A DNA stretch of 51,850 nt, from assembly GCA_003118195.1 (NCBI GenBank), contig BEXV01000981.1, positions 66,170-118,019 of the forward strand, read 5' to 3'. The notes beneath the pieces were generated by a model. That model was given only the letters and a program-made list of their open reading frames with translations. It searched no databases and was not told the origin of the DNA. This DNA is from Hemicentrotus pulcherrimus (taxonomy: Eukaryota; Echinodermata; Echinoidea; Camarodonta; Strongylocentrotidae). Shown here piece by piece: positions 34,156 through 46,806 of this stretch. Within the stretch, counting starts at the first letter, position 1. Every line of letters starts with the position of its first letter. The translations under genes and the position numbers were made by a program.

Positions 34156-37100
34156 TGTGACTAGACCTCATCAACAACGTGTTACGTAATCTGAGCATGA
34201 TTTCCATGGGATCAAACAACAAGTTATTGTAATTGCCTTCTGAGATGATTTTTTACAAAATCTATGCAATCGAGTACCAGTTAAAACGAAAAGCGTTTAC
34301 TATTCTCGGGAATGCTTTAAACATGATGAGATTTATAATTTCCAAACGTATGGTAATAGATTGAAAAATCAATTATACAAGCAAGTTAGGTTGCATATCT
34401 TGCAAAGGGTTGATGCTTCCTGACCTAAATTTATTTTTCAATGTAAAGGGTAGGATAAGTTTTTTGATTGAGAAAGCATTTAAATATTCGGTAAATAGAA
34501 CGAAGCCAGCACACACACACCCATTTTGCAGGGTCATGAAAACATCGATTGATGATTAAAGGGTTCTCCAATTCTGTAAGTGGAAAGTAAATTGACATCA
34601 AACTTGTTGAATATGTTATATTATATCCTGCATCAACAATTTATTAGGTTTTGATTAGTCGAGACCTCCCCACGTGACCAGAAATATTTCAACTATTTTA
34701 AGGTTTCTCTGAAAAAGTAACATTTGGGAGTGGGCTACTAATTGGGATGAATTTGTTTGTATAGATGTTTTTATTTTTTTATTTTATTATTTCTTAAACT
34801 ATACATTTTTAGATTTTGGTTCTAAAAAATAAGTTTAGATTAAATCAAATTTTGATGAGATATAAAGTCACTATACCCTGCCATTCTTTTCGAGGTACTA
34901 GATAAAACTATGGACCTCCATGACCCCAATAGTACTTATTGGAATCATCTCTTACCCATAGTTTTAACCAGAAGCCTCTCAAGACAGTGTATAGTTGAAG
35001 AGCTTAATTTCCAAAGGAGCTAAATCCACATACATACATACATGTGAGCCGTATTAAACGTTACGTCATCACAATACAAAAATGCTGCTGTTTTGCTGCG
35101 TCATGCCTTAACGAACATTGATACGATGTTTGTATATGTAGTGTATTTGATGACGACATAAATTACACCTTTATGACCTGTTTATATATATTGTTCGTTC
35201 GCGCCGTGTAGAAACTAGAAAGTTGTTATTCGGGCAAGAGGTGACAATCCCCTGGCACAGCTGTGCCTGTATGCCTGTCTTTAAGGGTACATTCACCTCT
35301 AGATAACCAATGTTTGGATATGCTACTCATTTTATTTCTTTAGCTACAGAAATTCATATCAGTTATGGCATCCCTCACGTGAAAATTGACCTGTACAATT
35401 TCTAATATAACGGAATCTGTGTTGTTGCTGCTGTTGTTCTTGTTGTTATTGAAGATATTTTAGGTTATAACATACGTTTATACTTAGATTGGAGAATTCC
35501 TTAAATGAATATTTAATCAATCATATTTCTTTTGACTCTTGTTGGCATCGATTTACTCGTCTACTCGAAGCCTAGCATGAGAGAGTTGAAGAGAGAAACG
35601 GGAAAAAAGAGGATTTTTTAATTATTTAGAGTGTATTGGAGACAGATAAGTTCAAGTTTAATAATTCATTAAAGCTCTCCCAGACAGGGCAGTAAATCTT
35701 CTAGGTAGTTAGACCGCCACTGCTCCTTTCCTTCTTCTCACACGTCATACATTCTCTCTTCTTTTAAATTCAGGTCTTCTTTTCTTCTTTGAAGCTTTTT
35801 TTTTTTCTCTTCCTTCTCCGTCCATTTACTGCTTCTACTTTTATTGGATTTTTCTCCAATGTAAGTTTCTTGTTTTTCTCCCGATCCTTATCTTTTTATA
35901 CAACTTTTCTTCTCTTTCTGTTTCATTTTTCCTCGGTCTTTCTTCTTTATTTTGCTATACATTATCTTCTCGTCCTCCTTCCTTCTCCTCCTTCTAAAAG
36001 TTGATATATCAATTATGACACGTCTTTAGAGACAAAATTTCTTTCCATTCCTTTTATTTCCGTACCATACTTGTCCTTGAACCTCATCCTTATTTGAACC
36101 CCTTTCTTTACAGACTCATGTTCGGTTCGTTTTCAATATTTTTTCTATGTTTGTTTTAATTGTAGCTTGTTTCCATCAGGGGAGTATTCCATTTGTTCTT
36201 CCAAATATTAAGGCTACTTTTTATTAGTATGTATAACATTGTGCATAGAATTTTTTCTAACATTTTTCTCTGTAATAACGCATTGAAAAGATTAAGAGTT
36301 TTGATCATTGCTGCAACTATTTTTAATACATATCTTCTACGAGCGCGTGTGTTAATATAGGCAGATACCGGAAATCAAAGTTTCAAATTGATTTTAGTCT
36401 AGTTGATGAATAACAAGAGACTGACAATCCTAAACGACGCGGAAATTTATTTCCTTAACGGTGAAGTGATAAATAAATCGGATGTTAATGGCACTTAAGA
36501 GATCCATGTCACAATGTAATTTACACTTTACTCTTAAAGGCAGGGTATATTGTCGACTTCGCTTCCACTGCTGTAGATTTCCGGCACCTGTACCTAAGCA
36601 TATTCCGATATTTCATTTGTTTTGTTTCATCTTCCATTCTGTATCTCTCTTTTCTCTTTAAATATATATATATATCTTTGATCCCTCTGAGATACGAATC
36701 GGGGCACGAATCATTAGTAGCTATGCCGTCGTGAAGTTCATGAATTATATGTATTTGTGAACAAATTCAGCTCGGCCATATTTACCTTGCCCTTTTTTTT
36801 CTTGAGGAAAAAAATCATTTGAAGAAAAAAGACACACTTTTCCTTCCGTAACTTCCACGAGCAAGTTCAACAGATCTTGATCCACTGTGTTGATCTATCT
36901 TTAGGAAGATGTTCTAAAAATTTCCTTCTCGTTTATATATTATTCAGAATGTGAAGAGTTGTATGGCAAAGATATTAAATATTCATCAAGCCTCGCAAAC
37001 ACAAGCTGTTACACCGAACACTCGAGATTGAAAACTAGTTCTTCTTTTTCTCGATCTCAGCTGTCCCTCCAATTCAGTGAAAACCTTAGGGACCTAGCCC

Positions 37101-38309
37101 TTAAAGGTAACATGGAGTTATGGCCATGTGATTGTATTGGGAAAGAAAGTGTCTGATATTCATTGTGATTTGTGAGGTTTTGAATTCATCGAAATTAGAT
37201 CAGTATTGTAAAGATGTGTAACTAGTGAAATTAGTGGTCTGTGATATGTTTATATTAGATGGTCGGACTACCTACCCCCAATCTATCAAATATCTGGTTT
37301 TAACATATTTCTAGTAAAATTTGAAATGCGAGAACGTTCCAAAAGCATTTATTGTAAATGTGACCTTGCTCTTATAAATTTCCTGTACATAGGAATAAAA
37401 AGAATTATACAATTCAATTAAGTTTGCACTTTTGCCTGATTTCAACTTTTTCTTAAACACCTCCATGGTCCCGTGCCCCTACTACAAGAGTAAGTGCGTT
37501 GTTGCGGCTTTTTCGTTGATGTTTGGCCTTCGGCAAATGTTGTCAAATATGTAGATTGACAGCGTGTTTGTTGCCGTCCGCCATTATCACACACTTGTGG
37601 AGTAGAAAAATGTGTTTTGTCATATATTTACAGGGGCGTCACTATAGAGGAGTGGGAAACATTATTATTTTGTATATTTATATTCATATTTTAGCGAAAC
37701 TGAGCTTTAGGCTTGCGCTGTAGCATGCCTATACCGTGTTTATCTCATGCATATTGAGTATGCATTAAGCGTTTAAGTTGTTTTAGCTATTTTATTTATA
37801 TTTTCTGTACAATGTAATGTAGGCCTACTGCTTTGACAAAACAAATGTATGAAATGTAAAGTATGAAATGTAAATAAAGCAATAATGGATGAATATGAAT
37901 ATTCGAATCAAACAAAGGTGAGAAAAAGCTCATTTTTACGGATCAATCAATTAGTTATTGATATAACAGAACCTCTGTACACATATTTCAAAATGTGAGA
38001 TTTTTTCTTCACTGTTACCGTCCATCTCTTTATATAACAAGAGGCCTTATTTTATTATTCACTGCATTCTTTTTTGTTTTGGGAAGCATTTCTTTGTAAG
38101 AAAATTATGGCTATTTTTTCAACCAGTTTTGGTCCCATTCTTGCAGAAGAATAGGCTCCAGCTATACACTCGCATGTCGATATACTTTATATTAAGTGTT
38201 AGCTTTATAGGCCCAATTTTGCCCATGTGAATAGGTAAAGCTATTAATCCTTAACTTAATTTATTGTGACTTACAGCAGAATTTGTTATCCCAAGTATAA
38301 GCTAACCGT
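34156..38309. other. No gene seen
   Basis: AT-rich. Pyrimidine tract at 35740-36000. A possible retroelement or transcript 3' tail lies near 37830-37890, with GAAATGTAAATAAAGC. No receptor TM1-TM3 exon was found here. Confidence 0.5.
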
Positions 38310-38860
38310 CACCCATTACTCAGCCCTACCCATCATACCCACATACAAACCAACACATCCATCACGAACACCCTCACGTACCACGAAGACCACCTATCAC
38401 AAACACACACACGCCCTTACCCGTCACATAGGCCCTCGCTGATGGCGAACTCCATCACCGATCACACACACCCTCACCCATCACGCACATCCTCAGCCAT
38501 CACGCACACCCTCACTAACAACGCTCATCCCTACCAGTCACACAGGCCCTGATCCATGAGGAACGTCATCAACGATCACACATACCCTCACCCATTAATC
38601 TTTTTTTAACGCACACCCGCACATATCACGCTCACCCTCACCGACAACGCTCACCCTTATCCATCACGCACACCCTTACCAACAACGCTCACCCTCATCC
38701 ATCACGCACACCCTCACCCATCACGCACACCCTCACCCATTACGCACACCCTCACACATCACGCACATCCTCATCTATCACGCACACCCGCATCCATAAA
38801 GCACACACTCACCCTCATCTATCACGCACACCCTCACTGACAACGCTCACCCTCTCACTG
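38310..38860. repeat. Minisatellite, unit about 19 bp
   Basis: Many imperfect copies of CATCACGCACACCCTCACC, with variants such as CAACGCTCACCCTCA and CACATCCTCA. Central copies (38640-38790) are the most regular; the edges decay. One interruption (ATTAATCTTTTTTTAACG) sits near 38595. No gene. Confidence 0.88.
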
Positions 38861-41159
38861 CCCGCGCACTCACAGGAATGTATGCACCTGGAATGCACTT
38901 GAACGCCTACGGGGGCTACCTTAGATAAGGTCCGTGGGTCTCCTAAGTGACAGGGCCCTCAATCGAGATGGAGTAGTGTCAACGAACATGGTCACTGGAG
39001 ATAATCTCCGTAGAGATGAGAAATCAATAACAGGACCGTTCACACTACTGGCAAATGTCGAGGTTCAAAAACCGTTGTTTGAAGGTCAAAATAGACAACT
39101 TTTACGGCTTAAAGCTTAAAGCCTCACCATTTTTTTATTTTTTATTTTTATTTCTTTAATTTGTTTGTTTGAGACCTCTATTTTTTATAGTAAAGTACCA
39201 GTCTGAATCAATAACAGCTTGGTCGTAACTCGTTGTGCAGTGCACTGTATTACGCTATTATAATATTTGTTTATTTATTCCTGTACAAAATTATACCTCT
39301 CCTCCCGGCCATCTGTACTGATACCCATGAAGCTGTGACGGTACTTTTATCCCCATTGTTTACCGTTACCGAGGAAAAAATATCCCATTCATATTCATCC
39401 CAATCAGACGTCTTCTTCATGTGTTCACGGCACAAGTGTCACGAGAATTCGCTTGCATAACGCGCAAATTTACATTTCAGAATTTGAATCAGAAGATTTT
39501 CAGTATGTTTACAACTGGTCGTGTGCAAAAAAAGATTACTGAAAATTTATTAGCATTGTCCACATCTAGATTCCAGAATTTAAACCAGATAATTATGAAT
39601 ATGGACTTCGAATTATTGATATTTCGTTCGTGAAACTACAGATTATGTGCTTTTGATTTCATGGTGTAATACTTAATTTGTGAATTTAAAGAAATATCTA
39701 CTACTGATTATGGTCTCATCGACTGTGGATCAAGTATCGGAAAATGACATTTCCAAGTTTAGATTTCACAATTATAACAATTGTGAGCTGCGGTAAGTGG
39801 GTTGGTAGTTTTTCAACTACGGCTCAATTTCTGGCGAAACGATATTACGTTCACCTGCATGACGCAAGTTTAGATATCAGAATTGCAGAATTGCAGAGCT
39901 GCGACCTACTTAATTGCTTCAAAATGGAAACCAATATGTTTGTCGGCAAAACATATCAATCTTATGATGCATCCTGGATGGTATTTTGAGAAACTAGCTA
40001 TTTATTAATTACACTGTTGATCATAAAGCTGTACAGAATATGCCCTGCCTTTTTCATGAAATGATTGTTGTTAATGATACCCTTTTTTTTAAAACACACA
40101 AAAAAGCTTACTCCCCCAAACTTTCCTTACAAAATAAACCCACATTCAGGCTTTGCATTAAATTTTAGGCATAACCAAACAGAATCAAATTTTTACCACA
40201 AATTATTAGACTTTTCCTTTAATCTGCATCCATCGAATTTGCTCTGAGAACAAAAACAAGATTCTGTTCACTACATGGGTTGGCACGGACATGACTATTT
40301 GGTTGCACGGTTCAGAGGCCTTTCGGCGCTTTTTGCTTTATGTCTGGTGCAAAATGGGTTAACTGCGTCTTCCCAAGGCATTCGGTTTCAGTAATTACAT
40401 GATCATGTTTGCCTAGAGGTTATAAGCAATGAGAAATGCACCCGGCATGCGTCCATTGTTTTTTGATTTTTTTCATTTAAAAGAAAATTGCTTGGTGTAA
40501 ATGATCTGATAAGACAGGGCCAATGTTGATCTAAGGAGAATGTGGAAATATCGCCATGATCTCCCCTGACAATTATTTCTTTTCTGCAGGCATGCTAACA
40601 GAACCTTTAATCACTTTTTATTCTAATGATAGCTTGTTTCGTTTGCATAAAATTTAAGTTGATTAGCATATTTTACAATAATATGTTGTTTTATTTCATA
40701 TCTTCCTTGTATCACGTTTATAAAAAAATTAAAAAAGTGGTGAAGTACGCTGCTCTTGGGAGCATAGTAGGTATTTTATCAAGGCTGGAAAAAAAATATT
40801 ATCTTGCCCAAACTCCGCAAGGTTTAATCATATTACACATTTTAAACCCTATTGGGAGTATAGAATGGGCCACCAATCTCATGGATGGATCTCACCCCCT
40901 TTAGTTTGGCGTTCACGGTCGTTAAAAAGCTCAATAATTAGACCTACTATAATCAACGTTAAATTGTTTCAGTTGTTGTATGTGGATTTCAATATAAGAA
41001 GCGGGTCTTTTGTAAAACGTGTTTGTGGTTTGTTGGATGATTTCTTTTCTGAGCATGCAAGCCAAGCTGATGAGCGATTCCACTTCGTGCAGTTTTTTAA
41101 TATTTTATAACAGTCCATTTTGGGTCTTGTTTTAAAATCATCACCGGCTTCCCTCCCAT

Positions 41160-41325
41160 CTTGTTTCTCCTTTGCTCCCACTTTGTATCTCTTTCTCTCT
41201 CTCTTCTATGTCTCTCATTCTTTCTTTTCTTTCTTTTCTTTGTTATCCTTTATTAAAAATCTATTTCCTTATCTCTATATATTTCTCTCTCTCTCTCTCT
41301 CTCTCTTTCTATTATTCTCAATATT
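41160..41325. repeat. CT-rich tract with CT microsatellite
   Basis: Imperfect pyrimidines ending in a CT run at 41285-41307. Confidence 0.88.
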
Positions 41326-41915
41326 TCTATGCCCCTTCATGAAACTGCTATTTATCCCTGCCTATTTTCAAACAGCATTTCGGACCCGCCCACATCTCTT
41401 TCCGATAGGTACGACAAATACTCTCGAATGACAGACCCTAAACAACGTCTGATTCCTAATCATTCACAATGTCAAAGAATTTTACTCCACGAGAAAAACT
41501 CTGATTGCGATTTAATGTAGCGCCTCCTCCCAATTCATTACGGGTGATGAGATAAATTGCAAAGGTTGTGCTCTGGACATCCGACTATAGAAAACCTCCT
41601 CTCCGGCCGAAAAAAAAAATCAATGGCGGATGACTGAGGAACTTTTGCCAACAAGTTTTATATGCTTTTCTCGACCAAGCAGTCGGAGATCCTACAAGTT
41701 CTTTTTTCTCCAAAAACGCCAACAAAATAGGGCAGTGCCTCGCTTTCTTCGCAACAACCCTACCTCATCTAGAGTGTGAAAGGCAATCAAAATATGTTCT
41801 CATCATTTTTATCTTTGAATTTTAGTATAGTTGGCACTTGGATGAAGTAGATGGATGACCACTTTTGATATTCAACAGAGGTGGCGAGCAGCGAACTTTT
41901 GTGGACATCTCTCTC

Positions 41916-42090
41916 GCCCCCCCCCCCTCCCCCACTCCACCCTCTTCCCGCATGTGTTATCTCCTTTTCTCTGTCTGCCTCCCTCTCTCTCTCTCTCTCT
42001 CTCCCTCTCTCTTTCTCACGGTTACTCACTTCATGTTTTCGCTTTCTCTATCTCTCTCTCGCTATGTCTTTCACTCTCTCTCCTCTACAA
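41916..42090. repeat. Poly-C plus CT microsatellite
   Basis: A C run near 41918 is followed by CT runs (41982-42012, 42050-42062). Several overlapping frames here are low-complexity. Confidence 0.9.
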
Positions 42091-42199
42091 CCTATGACTT
42101 TTTTTCACGTAACTCAAATCGTCAAATCGCTTACGAAGTAGTCATCTCAGTTCCAAAATTGGATGATTGCCTGAAACATTTTTTCGTCGATTGATTTCA

Positions 42200-42385
42200 T
42201 TTATCGGTGTCCCGTCCCAAAGGGATAGGGGGCTCTCGCAATTACAGAGTTTATGTTCATTTTGTTAGACCATTAATCGCATTCTCATGTTAACCTAAAG
42301 TTGTTGTTTTACTTGTATAATGTCGCCATTAAAACTCTTATGTAGTTACACGATCTGTGCTAAATAAATTAACTTTGAACTTTGA
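42200..42385 (+). mobile_element. Putative LINE-type 3' tail next to the GPCR acceptor
   Basis: The stretch runs from GTCCCAAAGGGATAGGG to AATAAATTAACTTTGAACTT. That closing 'AATAAATTgAACTTTGAACTTTG' style is a common retroelement 3' terminus in echinoderms and other invertebrates. It stops about 15 bases before the exon at 42400. No coding part is visible, so the call rests on tail pattern only. Confidence 0.4.
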
Positions 42386-42399
42386 CATCTCCTGTGCAG

Positions 42400-42523
42400 A
42401 TACTACGTTGTGTTGCATCCACTCCAGGCCAGGTCCTTTGTGACGATGGGGAGGGCTAAAAGGGTCATAACAGCTCTCTGGCTAGCTTCATGTATTTTTT
42501 CAAGTCCCGCCATATTTAGCAAG
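42400..42523 (+). CDS. GPCR exon: end of DRY motif, ICL2 and TM4
   Basis: First recognised exon of a class A (rhodopsin-family) receptor. It follows a good acceptor (ctcctgtgcag) and ends at AAG|gtaagc, a strong donor. It holds one base plus 41 codons. The leading 'a' completes the Arg codon of a DRY motif supplied by a missing upstream exon, so the exon starts at the Tyr (YYVVLHPLQ), the usual 'DRYxxVxxPL' pattern at the TM3/ICL2 boundary. Residues 20-38 (AKRVITALWLASCIFSSPA) form TM4 with its conserved Trp. It ends in phase 0, matching the next exon. The pattern suits peptide receptors (galanin, somatostatin or allatostatin type). I cannot name the ligand. A decayed retroelement tail lies directly upstream of the acceptor. 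Confidence 0.9.
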
Positions 42524-42558
42524 GTAAGCATGTTCTTTTTCCTTTGATATTTGCTATT

Positions 42559-42612
42559 TCCCCCCCCCCTCACACACACACACACACACACAAACGCACA
42601 CACCCACACATA
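42559..42612. repeat. Poly-C and CA microsatellite
   Basis: CCCCCCCCC then CACACA, about 36 bases after the first GPCR donor and within that intron. Confidence 0.92.
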
Positions 42613-43429
42613 ACACACTCACCCGCTCTTTTGCGATTATCATTTTTATTCTTGAGAAAAATACAAAATTAATAAGCAACATTGTTATTGTCCGGACTCA
42701 GCATTCTAGTGTTGTAGCTACCGGAGGCCTTGGGGGCACTCCAGCAGAATGGCAAACAGAGTCCATTGCATTGTCCTATTTTCGACCCCATTGCTATTTT
42801 CGATCACGCCACCATCGACTGGGAGCAAGTAAGGAGGGAGAGGTAGCGTTGGTACTGCACTGGTGGAGATCAAAATTAAATAGGCCAGATTCTGGACTAA
42901 CCCACTGCTAAAAAGTCTTCCTATAAATGTCAGTTCTGTAATAGCCTTCATTCGTTAGAATGGTCCTTGAGAGAGAAGTCGAATCAGTATTCTTTGAAGG
43001 GATGAATTATAACGGGCACGTCGTAAGGGAGTGATAATGGCCGAAATGAGTAATGACCCATCGTATATTATAACTTAATTGACCATGAGCTTTTAAGTAG
43101 TAATTGATGTTTATAGCTGGCTATACGAGACACAAATATGACGTGAGAGTATAATCTTTTTAATAGCTAGGACTCTGGGAAGACTAAAACCAATTTGCGT
43201 AATTTCAATCCAAATAATCAGTACAATCGCCACTAGGGGTTTGTTTTGTAACGTTAAAAAGAAATATTATAAAATCCGTTGACCACTGAATTCTCTCATT
43301 CCCATTTAGGCATGATAAATATACAGGAACTATTGAGTTTCCCTGGATAATGGGTAATTGAATTTTCGACCCCATATACCCAGCGTCCCGTACTCTCATA
43401 CCCGTATGATTTTCCCTGCGAGCCCAACA

Positions 43430-43570
43430 ATTATTATTACCCCATCAATTACCAGGTACCCATTAACACTTGGGTGGAGAGAGACAAAAATGGATTAATG
43501 TCTTGCCAACTGATATCAGTGCTGGCTGGGATTTTGGACCCTCAACCCTTTGGAATGGAGCTCTTTACCA
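43430..43570 (-). mobile_element. Degenerate tRNA-derived SINE fragment in a GPCR intron
   Basis: Shares with 14598-14705 the ordered words AATGTCTTGCCAA, GTGCTGG and TGGGATT...CCTCAACC on the plus strand, meaning a minus-strand SINE. Its B-box has decayed (ATTTTGGACC instead of ATTCGAATCC). The flank GTACCCATTAACACTTGGGT gives a small hairpin. It lies in the intron between 42523 and 46807. Confidence 0.5.
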
Positions 43571-43723
43571 CATTTCGTAAACAGTATCAAAGATGAAAGA
43601 AAGAGAAACAAATCGACAATTAAAAAAAACTTTGAGTCGTCTTATAGATTCCCTCATATTATCGTCAAATATGACAGATTGTGTATATATTTTATGCGAG
43701 CAAACATATTTACACATATGAGC

Positions 43724-44167
43724 ACAAGACAAGTCGAGGAGAAGAGAGATAGAAAAAGTTAAGATAATCGTTACTTCATTTATTAACTTCACTCTTTTGA
43801 AGAAAGAGTGCTCCTCTCTAAATCCAAATGACGGGTGAATTTCGCCTTGTAGGAACACAGAATCACTAAGTTACGTTATAAAGCGACATGGACTTTAATA
43901 ATTCACCAGGGAATGTTTCATCAAAGTCGTCAGATTCAAATGTGAACAAGACAAGTCGAGGAGAAGAGAGATAGAAAAAGTTAAGATAATCGTTACTTCA
44001 TTTATTAACTTCACTCTTTTGAAGAAAGAGTGCTCCTCTCTAAATCCAAATGACGGGTGAATTTCGCCTTGTAGGAACACAGAATCACTAAGTTACGTTA
44101 TAAAGCGATATGGACTTTAATAATTCACAAGGGAATGTTTCATCAAAGTCGTCAGATTCAAATGTGA
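43724..44167. repeat. Near-identical 222-bp tandem duplication
   Basis: Copies at 43724-43945 and 43946-44167 differ at very few bases (for example GCGACATGG versus GCGATATGG, and CACCAGG versus CACAAGG). Each contains a hairpin-like CACTCTTTTGAAGAAAGAGTG. The unit lies inside the GPCR intron 42524-46806. Such high identity means a very recent duplication or two haplotypes merged in assembly. Confidence 0.92.
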
Positions 44168-44339
44168 AAGATTTGATGAAATACCCCCTTGGTATTCTAA
44201 AATATGGAAAAAATTCACGACTTTCTTTCTGTTTAGAAAAAGATAAATCATGAAGAAAGTTTATGCATTCACCAGTGCCTTAACCTGTAAATTGTTGTGG
44301 TTTGTGTGTTGTTGGGGAAGTTAGGCCAACACAAAATAG

Positions 44340-44632
44340 AGTGAAAGTCGAGTGGGCGTGAGAGTGAGAGGGGAAAGTAAGAATGGGGGTTTGGAGAGGA
44401 CATGGAGAGGGAAGGAAAAGAGATGGAAAAGAGAGAAGAAGAAGCAGAAGGTTGGTGTATAGAAAGCGAGAAAATGATAACACGGAGAGGGGGCAAGAGA
44501 GAGTGGGAGAGGGGGAGATATAAGATGAGGAGAGGAAGTGTGTGTGTGTGTGTGCGTGTGTGTGTGTATGTGTGTGAAAGAGAGAGAGAGAGAGAAAGAA
44601 AGAGAAAGAGGGGGAGAGTAAGAGGGCAAAAT
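44340..44632. repeat. GA/GT-rich tract
   Basis: Purine-rich tract with GT runs at 44538-44573 and GA runs at 44578-44600. Long frames on both strands are compositional. Confidence 0.9.
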
Positions 44633-45299
44633 CCAAAGCCCCAAAATGAAAGAAATGTTTTTCCCCCAGTCTCTTCTATTTCAGCTGCATCCTAGAGGGG
44701 TATAGGTCTACCTTCGCTCCAATTTAGGAATATTTCAGTCATAATTATGCATCTAGAGAGCGAAGCAGGGCAAATGAACTATAAATGCTTTTGATGTCTT
44801 CACAATCAATACCAGATCGAGGCAACCTCTTCCATTTTACGTCAGGCTCCTTTTTGAAGTAAATAAAAAAAGAAAACGAAACCCCTTCTTCACACTTTTG
44901 AACACAAAATACGCATATATTTCCTACCGCTGTCGTGAAAATTATGCACTGCTAAGTGCTGGTTTCCCTGTAGCAAGTACATGTTTTTTAGGACATCGAT
45001 ATTTTCACTTCCGCAGTTTGTTTTGATCTCTATCGAATTCCGTTTCACGATCGATTTATTTATTACGTACTTCTCTCTAAGAATTGTCACCTTCTGAAAC
45101 TTTTTTCCTTGTACAAAAGACCGGTTTCTGTCTCTCTAAGTTTTGTTTTTGTATTCTTTCTCGCTTGTTTTTAGTCAGATGTCAGATTTTAGATTATTTC
45201 GACCCCTTTCGATATCCTGAAATTACTTTGTTTGCTGTAAGCTGTCACAAAAACATGACAAATATTCCGTTTCCTACCTTTCACATATTGGCGTGTCTG

Positions 45300-45625
45300 T
45301 TTTCTCTCTCTCTCTCTCAGACTTCCGAACATACTTTCACATTGTTTTCTGATACTCACAATATTTCTCTTTCCTCTCTCTCTCTCTCTCTCCTTGTCCC
45401 CTTTCCGCTTTCCCTAAATCCTTCTCCTTCTACCCTCTCTTGTAAGTTCCCTTTATCTCTATTTTGTTTGCCTCTTCTAACTCTTCTCTTATCCATTCGT
45501 TCCTCTTTTTGTGTACCTGTATCTCTCGACCCCTCATTCTTGTCCATTTTTCTATTATGATCCCCCATTTCTTTTTCATTATAAAAACACACACACACAC
45601 ACGCACACCTTCCACACAAACAGAC
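45300..45625. repeat. CT and CA tract
   Basis: CT runs (45304-45320, 45376-45394) and a CA run (45586-45603). It yields a long plus-strand frame with no protein-like character. Confidence 0.9.
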
Positions 45626-46806
45626 CCCAACCTCACACCCAAACGCACCCTCGCACAGACACATTCGTCATGTATGATATTGAATCCTCGCCAAGTAATA
45701 TGATTACAAAATATTGCCCGGTACGTTTCAACCTTCTGGACCACCAAAAAAGTACGTGTCACAGAAAGAAGGAAAAATGTGTTCGATTGCCGACTGATGG
45801 AAATGGAAATGCTCTTGGGTAATTCAAGAAATAACTCGGTCCGTTGTATAACACCGCTGCTGAATGCATTGAAAAAGGCATGTCCTGTAATGTGATTTAA
45901 TTTGGTTGATTGATGGAACGTTAAACGTGTCGATTCCGACGTAATTCAATGAGACGTTTAAGGCGGTTGCAGGGATGTACACAGGTCAAATAAGGTCATG
46001 CCAGAAATGACCTTCGTGTACTTTTCGGGGAGTGTGGGTTTAAAAATATGTAATGTGATTTATTTAAGAAGTTAAGAAAGAAGGAGAAACCGAAATAGAG
46101 CCCAACAATGAAGCTTTCTTCTGAATCATAATCAAGTAAAGCATTTCCTTATTATTTGAGATGTTTTACCCCGGGAATATTTATTAAAATGCAGTTGGTT
46201 ATATTAATGAAGAAACATTTTTGTTGCCAGATTTTAACATATTTCGAGATGGCATTATGTGGTTCATGTAATAGGATATATAATTCCCAGTTTGCAAATG
46301 TTAAACCGACATGGTTTTCTACGCGAGGTAAGAGTTTTTCTTTTGTCCAAGCTCTCGATTGGTATATTACATGTATTCTGGTCTTCTTCTTCACGAATGT
46401 AGCTTGTCACAGACTCAGATCTTACATTTATATCGAAATACAATTTAATTGAATATTTAGTTTTTAAATGATGTCTTAGTTATCTTAAATGTTTAAATAT
46501 GACGAATCATGAATGTGCTTGCAATTTTAAAACTAACTGCCTGATTATCGTTTATTATTTAAAGGATTCCATTTGCTACTTCGATTATTCTTTTCTTTTC
46601 TTTGCACAGTGCAAATCGTTATGTAAATATTTCATTCAGTTTGCTTTTCTTGTTAATAGTTCTGCCTTGAAAAATAAAAGAGATTCCACTTGCCCTACCA
46701 ATGTTACAAACACTTTAGTAGCTTAGATCACTCATTTTCCCCCATCCTGAATTTATTCAGTAATCTATGTACCTACCACGCCCTTTTGTCTGATATTTGT
46801 TTGCAG

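Larger units (their letters stand above)
38861..42199. other. No gene seen upstream of the receptor
   Basis: Searched by eye for the missing TM1-TM3 exons; none recognised. Frames at 39233-39633 and 40626-41110 lack receptor motifs. Confidence 0.5.

Noticed and set aside
41380..41410. Possible upstream GPCR exon end, GATAG|gtacga, giving Asp-Arg before the exon at 42400
   Set aside because: The phase fits, but the preceding codons read DPPTSLS, not a TM3 helix; coincidence.
41120..42194. Long overlapping frames rich in Ser/Leu/Phe or Arg/Glu
   Set aside because: They lie in CT/GA microsatellite DNA, are open on both strands and have no protein-like composition.
43565..44080. Two minus-strand frames sharing the same first 45 residues
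   Set aside because: The identity comes from the 222-bp tandem duplication; the frame lies in a receptor intron and has no motif.
44269..45762. Frames of 100-158 codons on both strands
   Set aside because: Caused by CT, CA and GA runs without stops; no domain and no splice logic.
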